Below are positions 43,004 to 53,834 of a DNA stretch of 64,000 bases, piece by piece. Numbering within the stretch: the stretch's first letter is position 1; the number at the start of each line of letters is the position of its first letter. Where the stretch lies: positions 434,001 through 498,000 of the forward strand of contig NZ_QAOG01000004.1 in assembly GCF_003050705.1 (NCBI RefSeq), written 5' to 3'. Both the position numbers and the translations under genes were made by a program. This DNA comes from Sphingomonas aurantiaca (GTDB taxonomy: Bacteria; Pseudomonadota; Alphaproteobacteria; Sphingomonadales; Sphingomonadaceae). The notes beneath the pieces are model-generated. The model did not search any database and was not told the origin of the DNA. It saw only the letters and a list, made by a program, of their open reading frames with translations.

Positions 43004-45233
43004 CTCCTTGGGCGCGCATCGTCCGTTGATGGCACGCTGGTGCCGGACGATGTTCGTCGCGACGATCCTGACGGGATCGTTCCTGCTGTTCCTCGTCCAG
43101 CCGATGGTCGCGCGGATGGCGCTGCCGCGGCTGGGCGGTGCGCCGGCGGTGTGGAACTCGGCGATGCTTGTGTACCAGGCGCTGCTGCTCGCGGGCTATG
43201 CCTATGCGCATTGGCTCGGCCGGGTGCGGCCGCGGGCGCAGGCGGCGATCCACCTCGGCGTGCTGATCGTCGCGGCGCTGTGGCTGCCGATCGGGCTGGT
43301 CGCGATGGCACCGTCGGCGGAGGCGCAACCGGCGCTCTGGGTGCCGTGGCTGCTCGGGCTGTCGATCGGGCCGCTGTTCTTTGCGGTCTCCGCACAGGCG
43401 CCGCTGATCCAGCGCTGGTTCAGCGATGCGAGCGGGGGCGGCGATCCGTACGCGCTGTATGCCGCCTCGAACCTCGGCAGTTTCGCCGGGCTGATCGCCT
43501 ATCCGTTGCTCGTCGAGCCGCTGATGGCGGTTCACGGCCAGAGCCTGTTATGGAGTGGCGGCTATGTCCTGCTGATCGTGCTGGTGCTTGCCTGCGCCAC
43601 GCGGTTGCCGAAGACCGCGGCGGTCGACCATGTCGCCGCGACCAGCGCGCCGCCGGGCGCCAGGCGGATCGCGCACTGGATCGCGCTGGCGCTGGTGCCG
43701 TCGGGGATGATGCTGGCGACCTCGACCTATATCACCACCGATATCGTCGCTATGCCGCTGCTGTGGGTGATCCCGCTCGGGCTGTATCTGCTGAGCTTCA
43801 GCGTCGCGTTTGCGAACGATCGCTGGCTCGCCGACCTGCTGACGCGGATCGCGCCCATCACGATCCTGTTGTTCGGCGGGATCATCATGGGCGGCGTGAA
43901 CGAGCGGCCGTTCTTCAGCGCGGGGATCGCGTTGCTGCTGCTGTTCATGATCTCGGTCGCGCTGCACACCGCGCTGTACCGAAAACGCCCAGCACCCGAC
44001 CGGCTGACCGGTTTCTACCTGGCGATGTCGGCGGGCGGGGCGCTTGGGGGCGTGTTCGCCGCGCTGGTCGCGCCGGTGGTGTTCGACTGGACCTATGAAT
44101 ATCCGCTGCTGATCCTCGCCGCGGGCGCGCTGGTGCCGCAACTCTATCTGTTCGGGCAGGTTCGGCGCCTCTGGACGGCGGAGGGGCCGACCAAGTGGAT
44201 CTCGCTCGCGGCGATCATCATCGTGATGGCAGTTGTTGCCGGGCTGCGCATCACCGACCCGTCCCGTGCGTTCGGCGAGAGCCGGCAGGGTGTCGACTTC
44301 CTGGTCATCGCGACGCTGGGCCTGGCGGCGATCGGCGCCCGCGTGCCGTACATGATCGTGCTCGCCGGCGCGCTGATCCTGTTCGGCGGGTATCGCAGCC
44401 TCGAACTCTCGATCGAGTCCGGCGCGCGCGTCCGCAGTTACTTCGGCGTCTATACGGTGCGAGACGAGCCGGGCCCCAATGGCGGTACGCGCGAACTCGA
44501 TCACGGCACGACCGTCCACGGCATCCAGCTCCGCGGATCGCCCACGCGCGAGCGGACGCCGACGACCTATTACGCGGTCGGTTCCGGCGTGGGGCAGGCG
44601 ATGCTCGCGGCCCCCGCGCTGTACGGCCCCGGCGCCCGGATCGGCGTCGTCGGGCTGGGGACGGGGACGCTGTCCTGTTATGCCCGGCCCGGCCAGCGCT
44701 GGCGGTTCTACGAGATCGACCCGGCGATCGTCCGCATCGCGCGCGATACCGGCCAGTTCACCTATCTGTCTCGCTGCCAGCCCAATCCGGAGATCCGGCT
44801 GGGCGATGCGCGGATCGCGCTGGCGCATGATGCGGCCGACAGCCTCGATCTGCTCGCGCTCGACGCGTTCTCGTCCGATTCGGTACCGATGCACCTGATG
44901 ACGCGGGAGGCGTTCGCGACCTATGGCCGGGTGTTGGCGCGCGATGGCTTGCTTCTGGTGCACATCTCGAACCGGTTCATCGATCTCGAACCGGTGATCG
45001 CGGCGGCCGCGCGGGAGGGGGGCTGGATCGCGGTCGAGATGAAATATCGCCCACCCAGCCTGCTGGTCGACCGCGCTTCCGCATCCGACTGGGTGGCGCT
45101 GTCGCGGGAGCCGCGCGCGATCGCGGCGCTGCGCGCGACCGATCTCGACTGGAGGCCGCTACGCCCGCGCAAGGGGTTCACGGGGTGGACCGACGATTAC
45201 TCAACGATCCTGCCGCTGTTGAACGGGTTCTGA
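42993..45233 (+). CDS. Fused MFS-like membrane and spermidine synthase-like protein
   Basis: 746 residues. The N-terminal half has about 11-12 hydrophobic helices. The C-terminal third resembles a spermidine-synthase/methyltransferase fold: I-G-V-V-G-L-G-T-G-T-L-S-C-Y (glycine-rich loop), F-Y-E-I-D-P-A-I-V, a R-L-G-D-A-R segment and D-L-L-A-L-D-A-F-S-S-D-S-V-P-M-H-L. Proteins with this fusion are widespread and often annotated as membrane-bound spermidine synthases, but their real substrate is not established. It is co-transcribed with hemB and GNAT. A hairpin follows. Confidence 0.9.
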   Translation: MSDNSLGAHRPLMARWCRTMFVATILTGSFLLFLVQPMVARMALPRLGGAPAVWNSAMLVYQALLLAGYAYAHWLGRVRPRAQAAIHLGVLIVAALWLPIGLVAMAPSAEAQPALWVPWLLGLSIGPLFFAVSAQAPLIQRWFSDASGGGDPYALYAASNLGSFAGLIAYPLLVEPLMAVHGQSLLWSGGYVLLIVLVLACATRLPKTAAVDHVAATSAPPGARRIAHWIALALVPSGMMLATSTYITTDIVAMPLLWVIPLGLYLLSFSVAFANDRWLADLLTRIAPITILLFGGIIMGGVNERPFFSAGIALLLLFMISVALHTALYRKRPAPDRLTGFYLAMSAGGALGGVFAALVAPVVFDWTYEYPLLILAAGALVPQLYLFGQVRRLWTAEGPTKWISLAAIIIVMAVVAGLRITDPSRAFGESRQGVDFLVIATLGLAAIGARVPYMIVLAGALILFGGYRSLELSIESGARVRSYFGVYTVRDEPGPNGGTRELDHGTTVHGIQLRGSPTRERTPTTYYAVGSGVGQAMLAAPALYGPGARIGVVGLGTGTLSCYARPGQRWRFYEIDPAIVRIARDTGQFTYLSRCQPNPEIRLGDARIALAHDAADSLDLLALDAFSSDSVPMHLMTREAFATYGRVLARDGLLLVHISNRFIDLEPVIAAAAREGGWIAVEMKYRPPSLLVDRASASDWVALSREPRAIAALRATDLDWRPLRPRKGFTGWTDDYSTILPLLNGF

Positions 45234-45269
45234 GCCTTCTTCTCCCCGTGGCGGGGGAGGGGCGAAGGC
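45234..45269. terminator. Hairpin between convergent genes
   Basis: CTCCCCG pairs with CGGGG-AG around TGG, inside an outer GCCTTC/GAAGGC stem. It lies between the stop codons of the fused membrane protein and the lipoprotein gene. There is no T-run, so factor-independent action is uncertain. Confidence 0.45.
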
Positions 45270-45273
45270 GTGC

Positions 45274-45792
45274 TCAGGCCGAGGGCATGCTCGCCTGAAT
45301 CCGTGCGATCGTCGCGGTCTGGCGATCGGTCTCGGCCTGCGCCTTTGCCCGGATCGCTGCGAGCGCGGGATAGTCGGGCTGCAGCTTGGCCGCCCGGTCG
45401 GTCGCGCGCGCCTCTATGTCGGTCACCAGCGACGAACTCTGCGCGCGCCAGTCGTCGAGCCCCGCCAGCGCGCTCTGCGCCGCAATCCACGCGTCGCTGC
45501 CGACCGCCGCGCCGCGCGCCGACTGCGCCAGCGTCTCCGCCTTGCCCGCATCGCGCGCGAAACCCGTGGAGATCGCGGCGAGTTTGCCGGTGATCGCGGC
45601 GATGTCCTTATCGAGCGCCGGATCGGGCGCCGCCACCGCCGTCTTTACTTCGGGCTCGGCGAATCCCAGCTTCTCGACCGGCCGCAGACCGAGCGAGGGA
45701 TAGCTGTTCGTATCCGCGCTGCACGCCGCCGTGGCGAGGGCGACGAGGACGGCGGCGAACGGCGCAAGGCGAGGCGAGGGGGCGTGTTTCAT
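45274..45792 (-). CDS. Putative lipoprotein of unknown function
   Basis: 172 residues from ATG 45792. The signal sequence ends at a lipobox (A-L-A-T-A-A-C). The mature part is alanine-rich and mostly helical, with a possible coiled coil (A-L-D-K-D-I-A-A-I-T-G-K-L-A-A-I and A-A-K-L-Q-P-D-Y-P-A-L-A-A-I-R-A-K-A). I do not recognise the family. It may be an envelope protein anchored in the outer membrane. It is convergent with the fused membrane-protein gene and next to the tRNA-Arg pair. Confidence 0.75.
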   Translation of the reverse strand: MKHAPSPRLAPFAAVLVALATAACSADTNSYPSLGLRPVEKLGFAEPEVKTAVAAPDPALDKDIAAITGKLAAISTGFARDAGKAETLAQSARGAAVGSDAWIAAQSALAGLDDWRAQSSSLVTDIEARATDRAAKLQPDYPALAAIRAKAQAETDRQTATIARIQASMPSA

Positions 45793-45886
45793 GCCTGCCG
45801 CTCTATGCCGCCAACGCTTTCCACACAACTTTCTCGCCGCAGACCCTTGCGCCCCCGAAAATGCCTGCTATCAGCGCCCCTCCAGT

Positions 45887-45963
45887 GCACCCATAGCTCA
45901 GCTGGATAGAGCATCAGACTACGAATCTGAGGGTCGGGCGTTCGAATCGCTCTGGGTGCACCA
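45887..45963 (+). tRNA. tRNA-Arg (ACG), copy 1
   Basis: 77 bases with encoded CCA. The acceptor stem GCACCCA/TGGGTGC, loop CTACGAA with anticodon ACG, and T-arm GCGTTCGAATCGC are all clear. Confidence 0.97.
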
Positions 45964-46012
45964 GGATTTTCCGCTTTACAGCGGCGCGGCCGAGCCATGA
46001 TGGCAAGGCGAT

Positions 46013-46089
46013 GCACCCATAGCTCAGCTGGATAGAGCATCAGACTACGAATCTGAGGGTCGGGCGTTCGAATCGCTCTGGGTGCACCA
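46013..46089 (+). tRNA. tRNA-Arg (ACG), copy 2
   Basis: Identical in all 77 bases to the copy at 45887, with a 49-base spacer between them: a recent tandem duplication or a recombining pair. Confidence 0.97.
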
Positions 46090-46095
46090 TTCTCC

Positions 46096-47031
46096 TCACC
46101 GCTTTTCTAGCCACGCGGCGATGCGATCGAGTAGTCGTGACGTCGCAACGGTGTGCCCGCCCATCTGCAGGACAGCATGGATCATCCCGTCGATTCGGTG
46201 ATGATCGACCGCGACGCCCACCTCGCGCAGTCGCTGGCCATATGCCTCGCCTTCGTCGCGCAAGGGATCATTCTCGCACGTCACGAGCATCGTCGGGGGC
46301 AGCGTGGCCAGGTCGTCGGCGAGGATCGGGGATACGCGCGGATTAGCGCGGTCGGCGTCCGAGGCGAGATACAGGTCGATCTGCCGCTCGAGCGAGTCCG
46401 CATCGATGATGTTGCCGTCTTCGCTCTTCCGCGACGGATAGTTGGCGCCGCGGCGTAGGTCGGTATTCGGATATAGCAGGATTTGCCCATGCAGTGGCGG
46501 GCCGTTCTCGGCCACGGCCCGTGCCGCCAGCGCGGTCGCCAGCGTCCCGCCGATGCTGTCGCCGGACACGACCATCCGTGACGGATCGATCGCCAGCGCA
46601 TCCGCGCGGGCGCTCAGCGCCGTCAGTGCGGTCCAGCCATCGTCGAGCTGCGCAGGGAAGGGGTGTTCGGGGGCAAGTCGATAGGCGTGCGCCGCAACCA
46701 GCCAGCCGGTGCGGTTGGCCAGCGCCCGCAACGCCGGGTCGTGCCCGTCGATCGATCCCGCGATCGCGCCGCCGCCATGGATGTGGAGCAGCAGCGGCAG
46801 CGGACCGGGCTTGGGCCGATACAGGCGAATCACCAGCCTCCCGGTCTCGGATGGTACCAGCAGGTGCGTGATCGCGTGCACCTGCTCCGGGTCGCCGGAA
46901 AACGCCTTCAGCAGCGTGGTCTGGTAGCGGAAATCGGCCAGCCACGCAGCGTCGTCGGTTTCCGCAGCGTCGCTGGCGTCCGGCGCAAGCGTGGCGATCG
47001 TCTCGAGTATCGTTCGGGCCTGTGGATCCAC
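46096..47031 (-). CDS. Hormone-sensitive-lipase-type alpha/beta hydrolase
   Basis: 311 residues. The H-I-H-G-G-G oxyanion motif is near 87-92, the nucleophile is in V-V-S-G-D-S-I-G-G-T, the acid region is in C-E-N-D-P-L-R-D-E-G, and the last His lies in D-G-M-I-H. This combination defines family IV (HSL-like) esterases. It likely hydrolyses short acyl esters in the cytoplasm. Transcribed away from the next hydrolase gene. Confidence 0.92.
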   Translation of the reverse strand: MDPQARTILETIATLAPDASDAAETDDAAWLADFRYQTTLLKAFSGDPEQVHAITHLLVPSETGRLVIRLYRPKPGPLPLLLHIHGGGAIAGSIDGHDPALRALANRTGWLVAAHAYRLAPEHPFPAQLDDGWTALTALSARADALAIDPSRMVVSGDSIGGTLATALAARAVAENGPPLHGQILLYPNTDLRRGANYPSRKSEDGNIIDADSLERQIDLYLASDADRANPRVSPILADDLATLPPTMLVTCENDPLRDEGEAYGQRLREVGVAVDHHRIDGMIHAVLQMGGHTVATSRLLDRIAAWLEKR

Positions 47032-47148
47032 CGGCGCATCTCCTTCGCAGGTCGGACGTTCGACGCGGGGTCGGGTTCCGCGGTAGATGCGCTGCGACTT
47101 TGGACAAGGCCGCGCGTTCGGCGCACAGAGACGATGAAGGAGACGGTG

Positions 47149-48096
47149 ATGAGGCGGACGAGCAAGGGGTTGATCGGTGGTGCGCTGTTCACGGCAGTGT
47201 CGGGGCTCGCGCTATCGCTCTATTCGAGCCGGATCGCGCGGCAGGCGGAGGAACTGGTCCCTGCGGACGGCCGGTTCCTCGACGTCGCTGGCGCACGGCT
47301 GCATTATATCGACGTCGGCAGCGGCCCGACGATCGTCATGGTGCACGGTCTTGGTGGGCAGTTGCGCAACTTCAGCTATGCGCTCGTCGACCTGCTGAAG
47401 GACGATTACCGCGTGATCGTCGTCGACCGGCCGGGATCGGGCTATTCGACTGCGACGGGCGCGATGCCGGGGATCGTCGGACAGGGTGCGATCATCGCCG
47501 ATTTCATCCAGAAGCTCGGGCTCGATCGTCCCTTGCTGGTGGGGCATTCGCTCGGCGGCGCGATCGGGTTGGCGGTTGGGCTCGACCATCCGCACCTGAT
47601 CCGCGCGCTCGCGCTGATCGCGCCGCTGACCCGGCCGCAGGAGAGCGTCCCCGAGAGCTTCCGCGGCCTCGCCCGCGTGCCCGCGCGCGCACGGCTCGGG
47701 TTCGCGCAGGTCCTCGGCACGCCGCTCAGCCGGTTGACGTCGGCCAAGACGCTAGAGGGCATTTTCGCACCCGAGGCGGTGCCGGAGGATTTCGCGGTTC
47801 GTGGCGGTGGTGCGCTGTCGCAGCGGCCGATCGCGATCGCGGCGGCGGCCGCGGATCTGGGTGGGGTCAACGACGATCTGACGCCGATGGCCGAACGCTA
47901 TGGCGAGATCGGCGTGCCGACTCGGATCCTGTTCGGTCGACAGGATGCGATTCTCGATCCGGCCTATCACGGTCACCGGACCGCGGCTGCGATCCCGGGC
48001 GCGAAGATCGACACGATCGAAGGCGGCCACATGATCCCGATCACCGCACCGGAGGCGTGCGCCCGGTTCGTTCGCGCAGCGTTTGCGGCGGGGTGA
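47149..48096 (+). CDS. Alpha/beta hydrolase with N-terminal membrane anchor
   Basis: About 315 residues from ATG 47149, chosen because AAGGAG lies six bases upstream; ATG 47134 is an alternative. The N-terminal hydrophobic segment (G-G-A-L-F-T-A-V-S-G-L-A-L-S-L-Y) looks like an anchor. Core motifs are V-M-V-H-G-L-G-G, G-H-S-L-G-G-A-I with the nucleophile Ser, F-G-R-Q-D-A-I with the Asp, and E-G-G-H-M-I with the His. It resembles epoxide-hydrolase/haloperoxidase-type enzymes; the substrate is unknown. Confidence 0.9.
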   Translation: MRRTSKGLIGGALFTAVSGLALSLYSSRIARQAEELVPADGRFLDVAGARLHYIDVGSGPTIVMVHGLGGQLRNFSYALVDLLKDDYRVIVVDRPGSGYSTATGAMPGIVGQGAIIADFIQKLGLDRPLLVGHSLGGAIGLAVGLDHPHLIRALALIAPLTRPQESVPESFRGLARVPARARLGFAQVLGTPLSRLTSAKTLEGIFAPEAVPEDFAVRGGGALSQRPIAIAAAAADLGGVNDDLTPMAERYGEIGVPTRILFGRQDAILDPAYHGHRTAAAIPGAKIDTIEGGHMIPITAPEACARFVRAAFAAG

Positions 48097-48126
48097 GGGG
48101 CTGACACCTTCGAGCGTCGGTACCGC

Positions 48127-48249
48127 ACCACCCCCGGTGAAGGCCGGGGTCCAGTTGGGCGGCGATGGTGACGGCGCGGGGGTAACGGCGCGAGGCGTCC
48201 GAACACCATCGGCCTTGCCAACTGGGCCCCGGCCTTCGCCGGGGTGGTC
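48127..48249. repeat. Long inverted repeat with GAAGGCCGGGG core
   Basis: Arms of about 32 bases (48127-48160 and 48217-48249) match almost perfectly in inverted orientation, with about 56 bases between. Both end in an ACCACC / GGTGGT border. The arms carry a CCGGTGAAGGCCGGGG-like core related to the palindromic repeats at 40416 and 48375. Confidence 0.85.
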
Positions 48250-48374
48250 GTTTGTGGAGGTCGGCGAACACCGCTGAATGTGCCGCGGCCGAGTGAACCG
48301 CCGGTTGCACTCATGCGGTGCCGGTAACCCGCACCGCTATGCCACGATCGAACACCAGCTCGCGCGTCCTCGTT

Positions 48375-48423
48375 CTCCCGCGAAGGCGGGAGCCCAGACT
48401 GGGTCCTCGCCTTCGCGGGGAAA
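48375..48423. repeat. Intergenic palindromic repeat, copy 2
   Basis: The same architecture as at 40416: CCCGCGAAGGCGGG, CCCAGACTGGG, then a second hairpin CGCCTTCGCG. With the inverted repeat at 48127 it accounts for most of the 345-base gap between the alpha/beta hydrolase and the DUF952 gene, which holds no gene. Confidence 0.9.
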
Positions 48424-48441
48424 CAGGCCTTTGGCGCAACT

Positions 48442-48788
48442 TCAGCCTGCGACGGGGAGTTTGACCTTGCCCGTGTCGTCGCGCTCCAGCGGGCCGTAGG
48501 AGAGCACGGTTTCGAGCAGCAATGGACCGTTATAAATGTGCGGAAACAGCTGGCCGCCGCGCGATTCTTCCCATGTCACGTCGTCACCGATCGCTTCGAG
48601 ATCGATGGCGGCGACGTGCAGGTCCGACTGGCCGGCGAAGTGCTTGTCGACCGTCTCGGTCAGCTGCTCCGCGGTCGAGAGGTGGATATAGCCATCGGCG
48701 AGATCCACCGGCGCGCCGGCGAAGCTGCCGCTCTCCAGCGTCGCCAGCTGCTCGCCCGTCAGCACCTTATAGGCGATCGGATCGCGGG

Positions 48789-48792
<4 letters not shown>
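48442..48792 (-). CDS. DUF952 domain protein
   Basis: 116 residues. The small DUF952 fold shows A-Y-K-V-L-T at the start, D-G-Y-I-H-L-S-T-A-E-Q-L near 33-44, and F-P-H-I-Y-N-G-P-L near 83-91. The function of this family is unknown; it shares a fold with ADP-ribosyl-type or phosphotransferase domains in some reports. It overlaps gyrA by four bases (ATGA) and so is expressed with it. Confidence 0.92.
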
Positions 48793-51608
<2,816 letters not shown>

Positions 51609-51690
51609 CTTAGCCGAGGGGGTGGCCCCTTACTACCCCCGCGCACGCGTACGCACGCGGGGGAGAAGGGTTTCATCGCGAATTCAGGGC

Positions 51691-51969
51691 TTATTTGCAG
51701 GCAGCCTTGGTCTTGTTGCCGGCGAGCGAGCAATTGTACGTGACGGTCTTGCCGTTCGCCAGCTTGGCGGTGACCATCCGGCCCTTGGCGACCGTCGTGG
51801 TGCGCTTGGCGACGCGGGTGTTGCCCATCGGCGTGGTGGTCTTGGTCGTCGTGGTATGCGTCGCGACGGTCTTGGGCTGGACGGTCTTCGCTTGCGTCGC
51901 GGCGATCGCGGCGGTGCCGGACAGCAGCGCGGCGCCGGCGAGGATCGCGAGGGGGAGGGACTTGGTCAT
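51691..51969 (-). CDS. Small secreted Thr/Lys-rich protein
   Basis: 92 residues from ATG 51969, preceded by AGAGGA. A signal peptide (L-A-G-A-A-L-L-S-G-T-A-A-I-A-A) is followed by a basic, Thr-rich region (T-H-T-T-T-T-K-T-T-T) and a C-terminal Y-N-C-S-L-A-G-N-K-T-K-A-A-C-K with two cysteines that could form a disulfide. The mature protein would be periplasmic or secreted and strongly positive. I do not recognise the family. Confidence 0.7.
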   Translation of the reverse strand: MTKSLPLAILAGAALLSGTAAIAATQAKTVQPKTVATHTTTTKTTTPMGNTRVAKRTTTVAKGRMVTAKLANGKTVTYNCSLAGNKTKAACK

Positions 51970-52085
51970 GCGGGTATCCTCTCGTTTCGGCCTTGGTGGC
52001 CGATGCGCACAGAGTGGGCGCTGGGACCTGAACGCAGGGTGGCGGACTGGTGAAAACCGCGTCATCGAGCGGGGAGGGGGCCTGT

Positions 52086-52197
52086 CATCACCTCGTCATT
52101 CCCGCGGAGGCGGGAACCCATACTGGCGAAACTCGCGGCTCTATCACTGCCGTCCGAGCCTATCGATCCCCGCCTGCGCGGGGATGACGAGATGGTG
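52086..52197. repeat. Intergenic palindromic repeat, copy 3 (variant)
   Basis: TCCCGCGGAGGCGGGA near 52100 and ATCCCCGCCTGCGCGGGGAT near 52166 form two hairpins with outer arms CTCGTCAT and ATGACGAG. Related to the copies at 40416 and 48375 but with a longer centre. Confidence 0.85.
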
Positions 52198-52223
52198 GGA
52201 TTGCGAGGTCGGTACCGCTCCCG

Positions 52224-52910
52224 TCAGGGCGTGACCTCGACTCCGTCCCAGGCGAACAGCTTGCCGCTGTCGGGGGCACGCAGGCCGTCGATCACGTCGA
52301 GCAACTGCACCGCCGCCCGGTCCGCCTTGAACAGGTTGCCCGGCGTCACATTGCCCTGGAACGGCGCCGACAGCCCGGTGTCCACCGTCCCCGGATGCAG
52401 GCCCACGACGATGCCGCTCGAATTGCGGCGCTTGTCCTCGATCGCGATCGTCTTCACGAGCTGGTTCAGCGCCGCCTTCGACGCGCGATAGCCATACCAG
52501 CCGCCGAGCCTGTTATCGCCGATGCTCCCCACGCGCGCCGACAGCACCGCGAACACGATCCGCCCCGCCTTGGGCATCGTCGGCAGGAAGTGCTTCGCCA
52601 CCAGCGCCGGCCCGATCGCGTTGATCGCGAAGTTGCGCGCCATCCACACCGGATCGAGCTCGCGCATCGCCTTCTCGGGACCCTTGTCGCCGTCGTGCAG
52701 CAACCCCGTCGCGACTACCACCAGCGTCGGTGATCCCACCCGCGCGGCGGCCGCCGCGATGCTCGCCTCGTCCTCCAGATCGAGATGCCGGTCGCCGCTC
52801 TCGGAGCGCGCGAACCCGAACACCGTGTCGAACGCGCCTTCCTCGATCAGCGCCTCTTCCAGCGCCTTGCCGATCCCGCCCGAGGCGCCGATGACGACCG
52901 CTCTGCTCAC
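52224..52910 (-). CDS. Short-chain dehydrogenase/reductase
   Basis: 228 residues. An N-terminal Rossmann motif (V-I-G-A-S-G-G-I-G-K-A), catalytic W-Y-G-Y-R-A-S-K-A-A-L-N with Tyr and Lys, and a Ser in V-L-S-A-R-V mark the classical SDR triad. C-factor/CsgA-like SDRs are the nearest kind. The substrate is unknown. Its start overlaps the stop of yaaA by four bases, so the two are co-transcribed. Confidence 0.92.
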   Translation of the reverse strand: MSRAVVIGASGGIGKALEEALIEEGAFDTVFGFARSESGDRHLDLEDEASIAAAAARVGSPTLVVVATGLLHDGDKGPEKAMRELDPVWMARNFAINAIGPALVAKHFLPTMPKAGRIVFAVLSARVGSIGDNRLGGWYGYRASKAALNQLVKTIAIEDKRRNSSGIVVGLHPGTVDTGLSAPFQGNVTPGNLFKADRAAVQLLDVIDGLRAPDSGKLFAWDGVEVTP

Positions 52911-53656
52911 TTGCGTACAAACCGGAACTGCGCGTCGGTGCTGCCCGCCTTGTCATAGGCATAGCCGTCGCTGTCGAACCCCTTGATCCCTTCGATGTCG
53001 TCGATCCGGTGCTCGACCAGCCAGCGCGCGACCATCCCGCGCGCCTTCTTGGCGTGGAAGCTGACGAACTTCTGCGCCTCGCCTTCGCGGAAATCGATCG
53101 CAACGACGCGGATCGAGGCGGGCAGTTTCCCCTGCGCTGCCGCCCAATATTCCTGGCTGGCCAGGTTCAGGATCGTCCCCGACCCCTCCGCCTCGACATC
53201 GTCCGCGAGCAGTTTCGCAATCCGGTCGCCCCACCAGTCGGTCAGCTTCGTCTTCCGCGGCGCCCAGCGCGTGCCCATCTCCAGCCGATAGGGGCGCATC
53301 AGGTCGAGCGGGCGCAACAGGCCGTACAGCCCCGACAGCAACCGCACATGATCCTGCGCATAGACCACCGCCGCCTCGTCGAGCGTCTTGGCTTCCAGTC
53401 CGGTATAGACGTCGCCCGCGAACGCGAACATCGCCGGCCGCTCGGGCAGCGTGTCGAAATCGCGAAACCGGTCCGCGTTCAGCTTGGCCAGCGCGGGCGA
53501 GATATGCATCAGATCGCTCAGCTTCTTCTGCGTCAGATGCGCGGCGGCATGCGCCAGCGTCGTCGCCTCGGCGGCAAAGCGCGGCGTCGTCGGCAGGAGC
53601 TTGGGCAGGGCGCTCTCGTAATCGAGCGTCTTGGCGGGCGATAGGACAGCGATCAT
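52907..53656 (-). CDS. yaaA: YaaA family peroxide stress protein
   Basis: 249 residues starting M-I-A-V-L-S-P-A-K-T-L-D-Y. The conserved K-L-S-D-L-M-H-I-S-P-A-L-A-K-L-N, Y-T-G-L-E-A, L-S-G-L-Y-G-L-L-R-P-L-D, M-R-P-Y-R-L-E-M-G and F-H-A-K-K-A-R-G motifs are intact. In E. coli YaaA limits free iron and so reduces hydroxyl-radical damage during peroxide stress. It heads a two-gene unit with the SDR. Confidence 0.94.
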   Translation of the reverse strand: MIAVLSPAKTLDYESALPKLLPTTPRFAAEATTLAHAAAHLTQKKLSDLMHISPALAKLNADRFRDFDTLPERPAMFAFAGDVYTGLEAKTLDEAAVVYAQDHVRLLSGLYGLLRPLDLMRPYRLEMGTRWAPRKTKLTDWWGDRIAKLLADDVEAEGSGTILNLASQEYWAAAQGKLPASIRVVAIDFREGEAQKFVSFHAKKARGMVARWLVEHRIDDIEGIKGFDSDGYAYDKAGSTDAQFRFVRK

Positions 53657-53705
53657 CGCCGCGATCTAGCGGGCGCCGGGAGTGCGTTCAATCGACGTTC
53701 ACGCG

Positions 53706-53731
53706 CTAATTTGCAGGGGCCTAATTTGCAG
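53706..53731. repeat. Two 11-base direct repeats
   Basis: CTAATTTGCAG occurs at 53706-53716 and again at 53721-53731 in the divergent promoter region between yaaA and the TPR-like gene. The spacing is 15 bases from start to start. Confidence 0.85.
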
Positions 53732-53834
53732 ACGGGGGATCCGGACCGCTTGCTTGAACGTATGCACCACGGACCATATAGCGTCGCGGCGCGCCACCGA
53801 GGTGAGCGGGCCGACGCAGAGGGAGAGTTTCCGC

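Noticed and set aside
43548..44963. Long minus-strand frame opposite the MFS/spermidine synthase gene
   Set aside because: Shadow; hydrophobic helices and motifs are on the plus strand.
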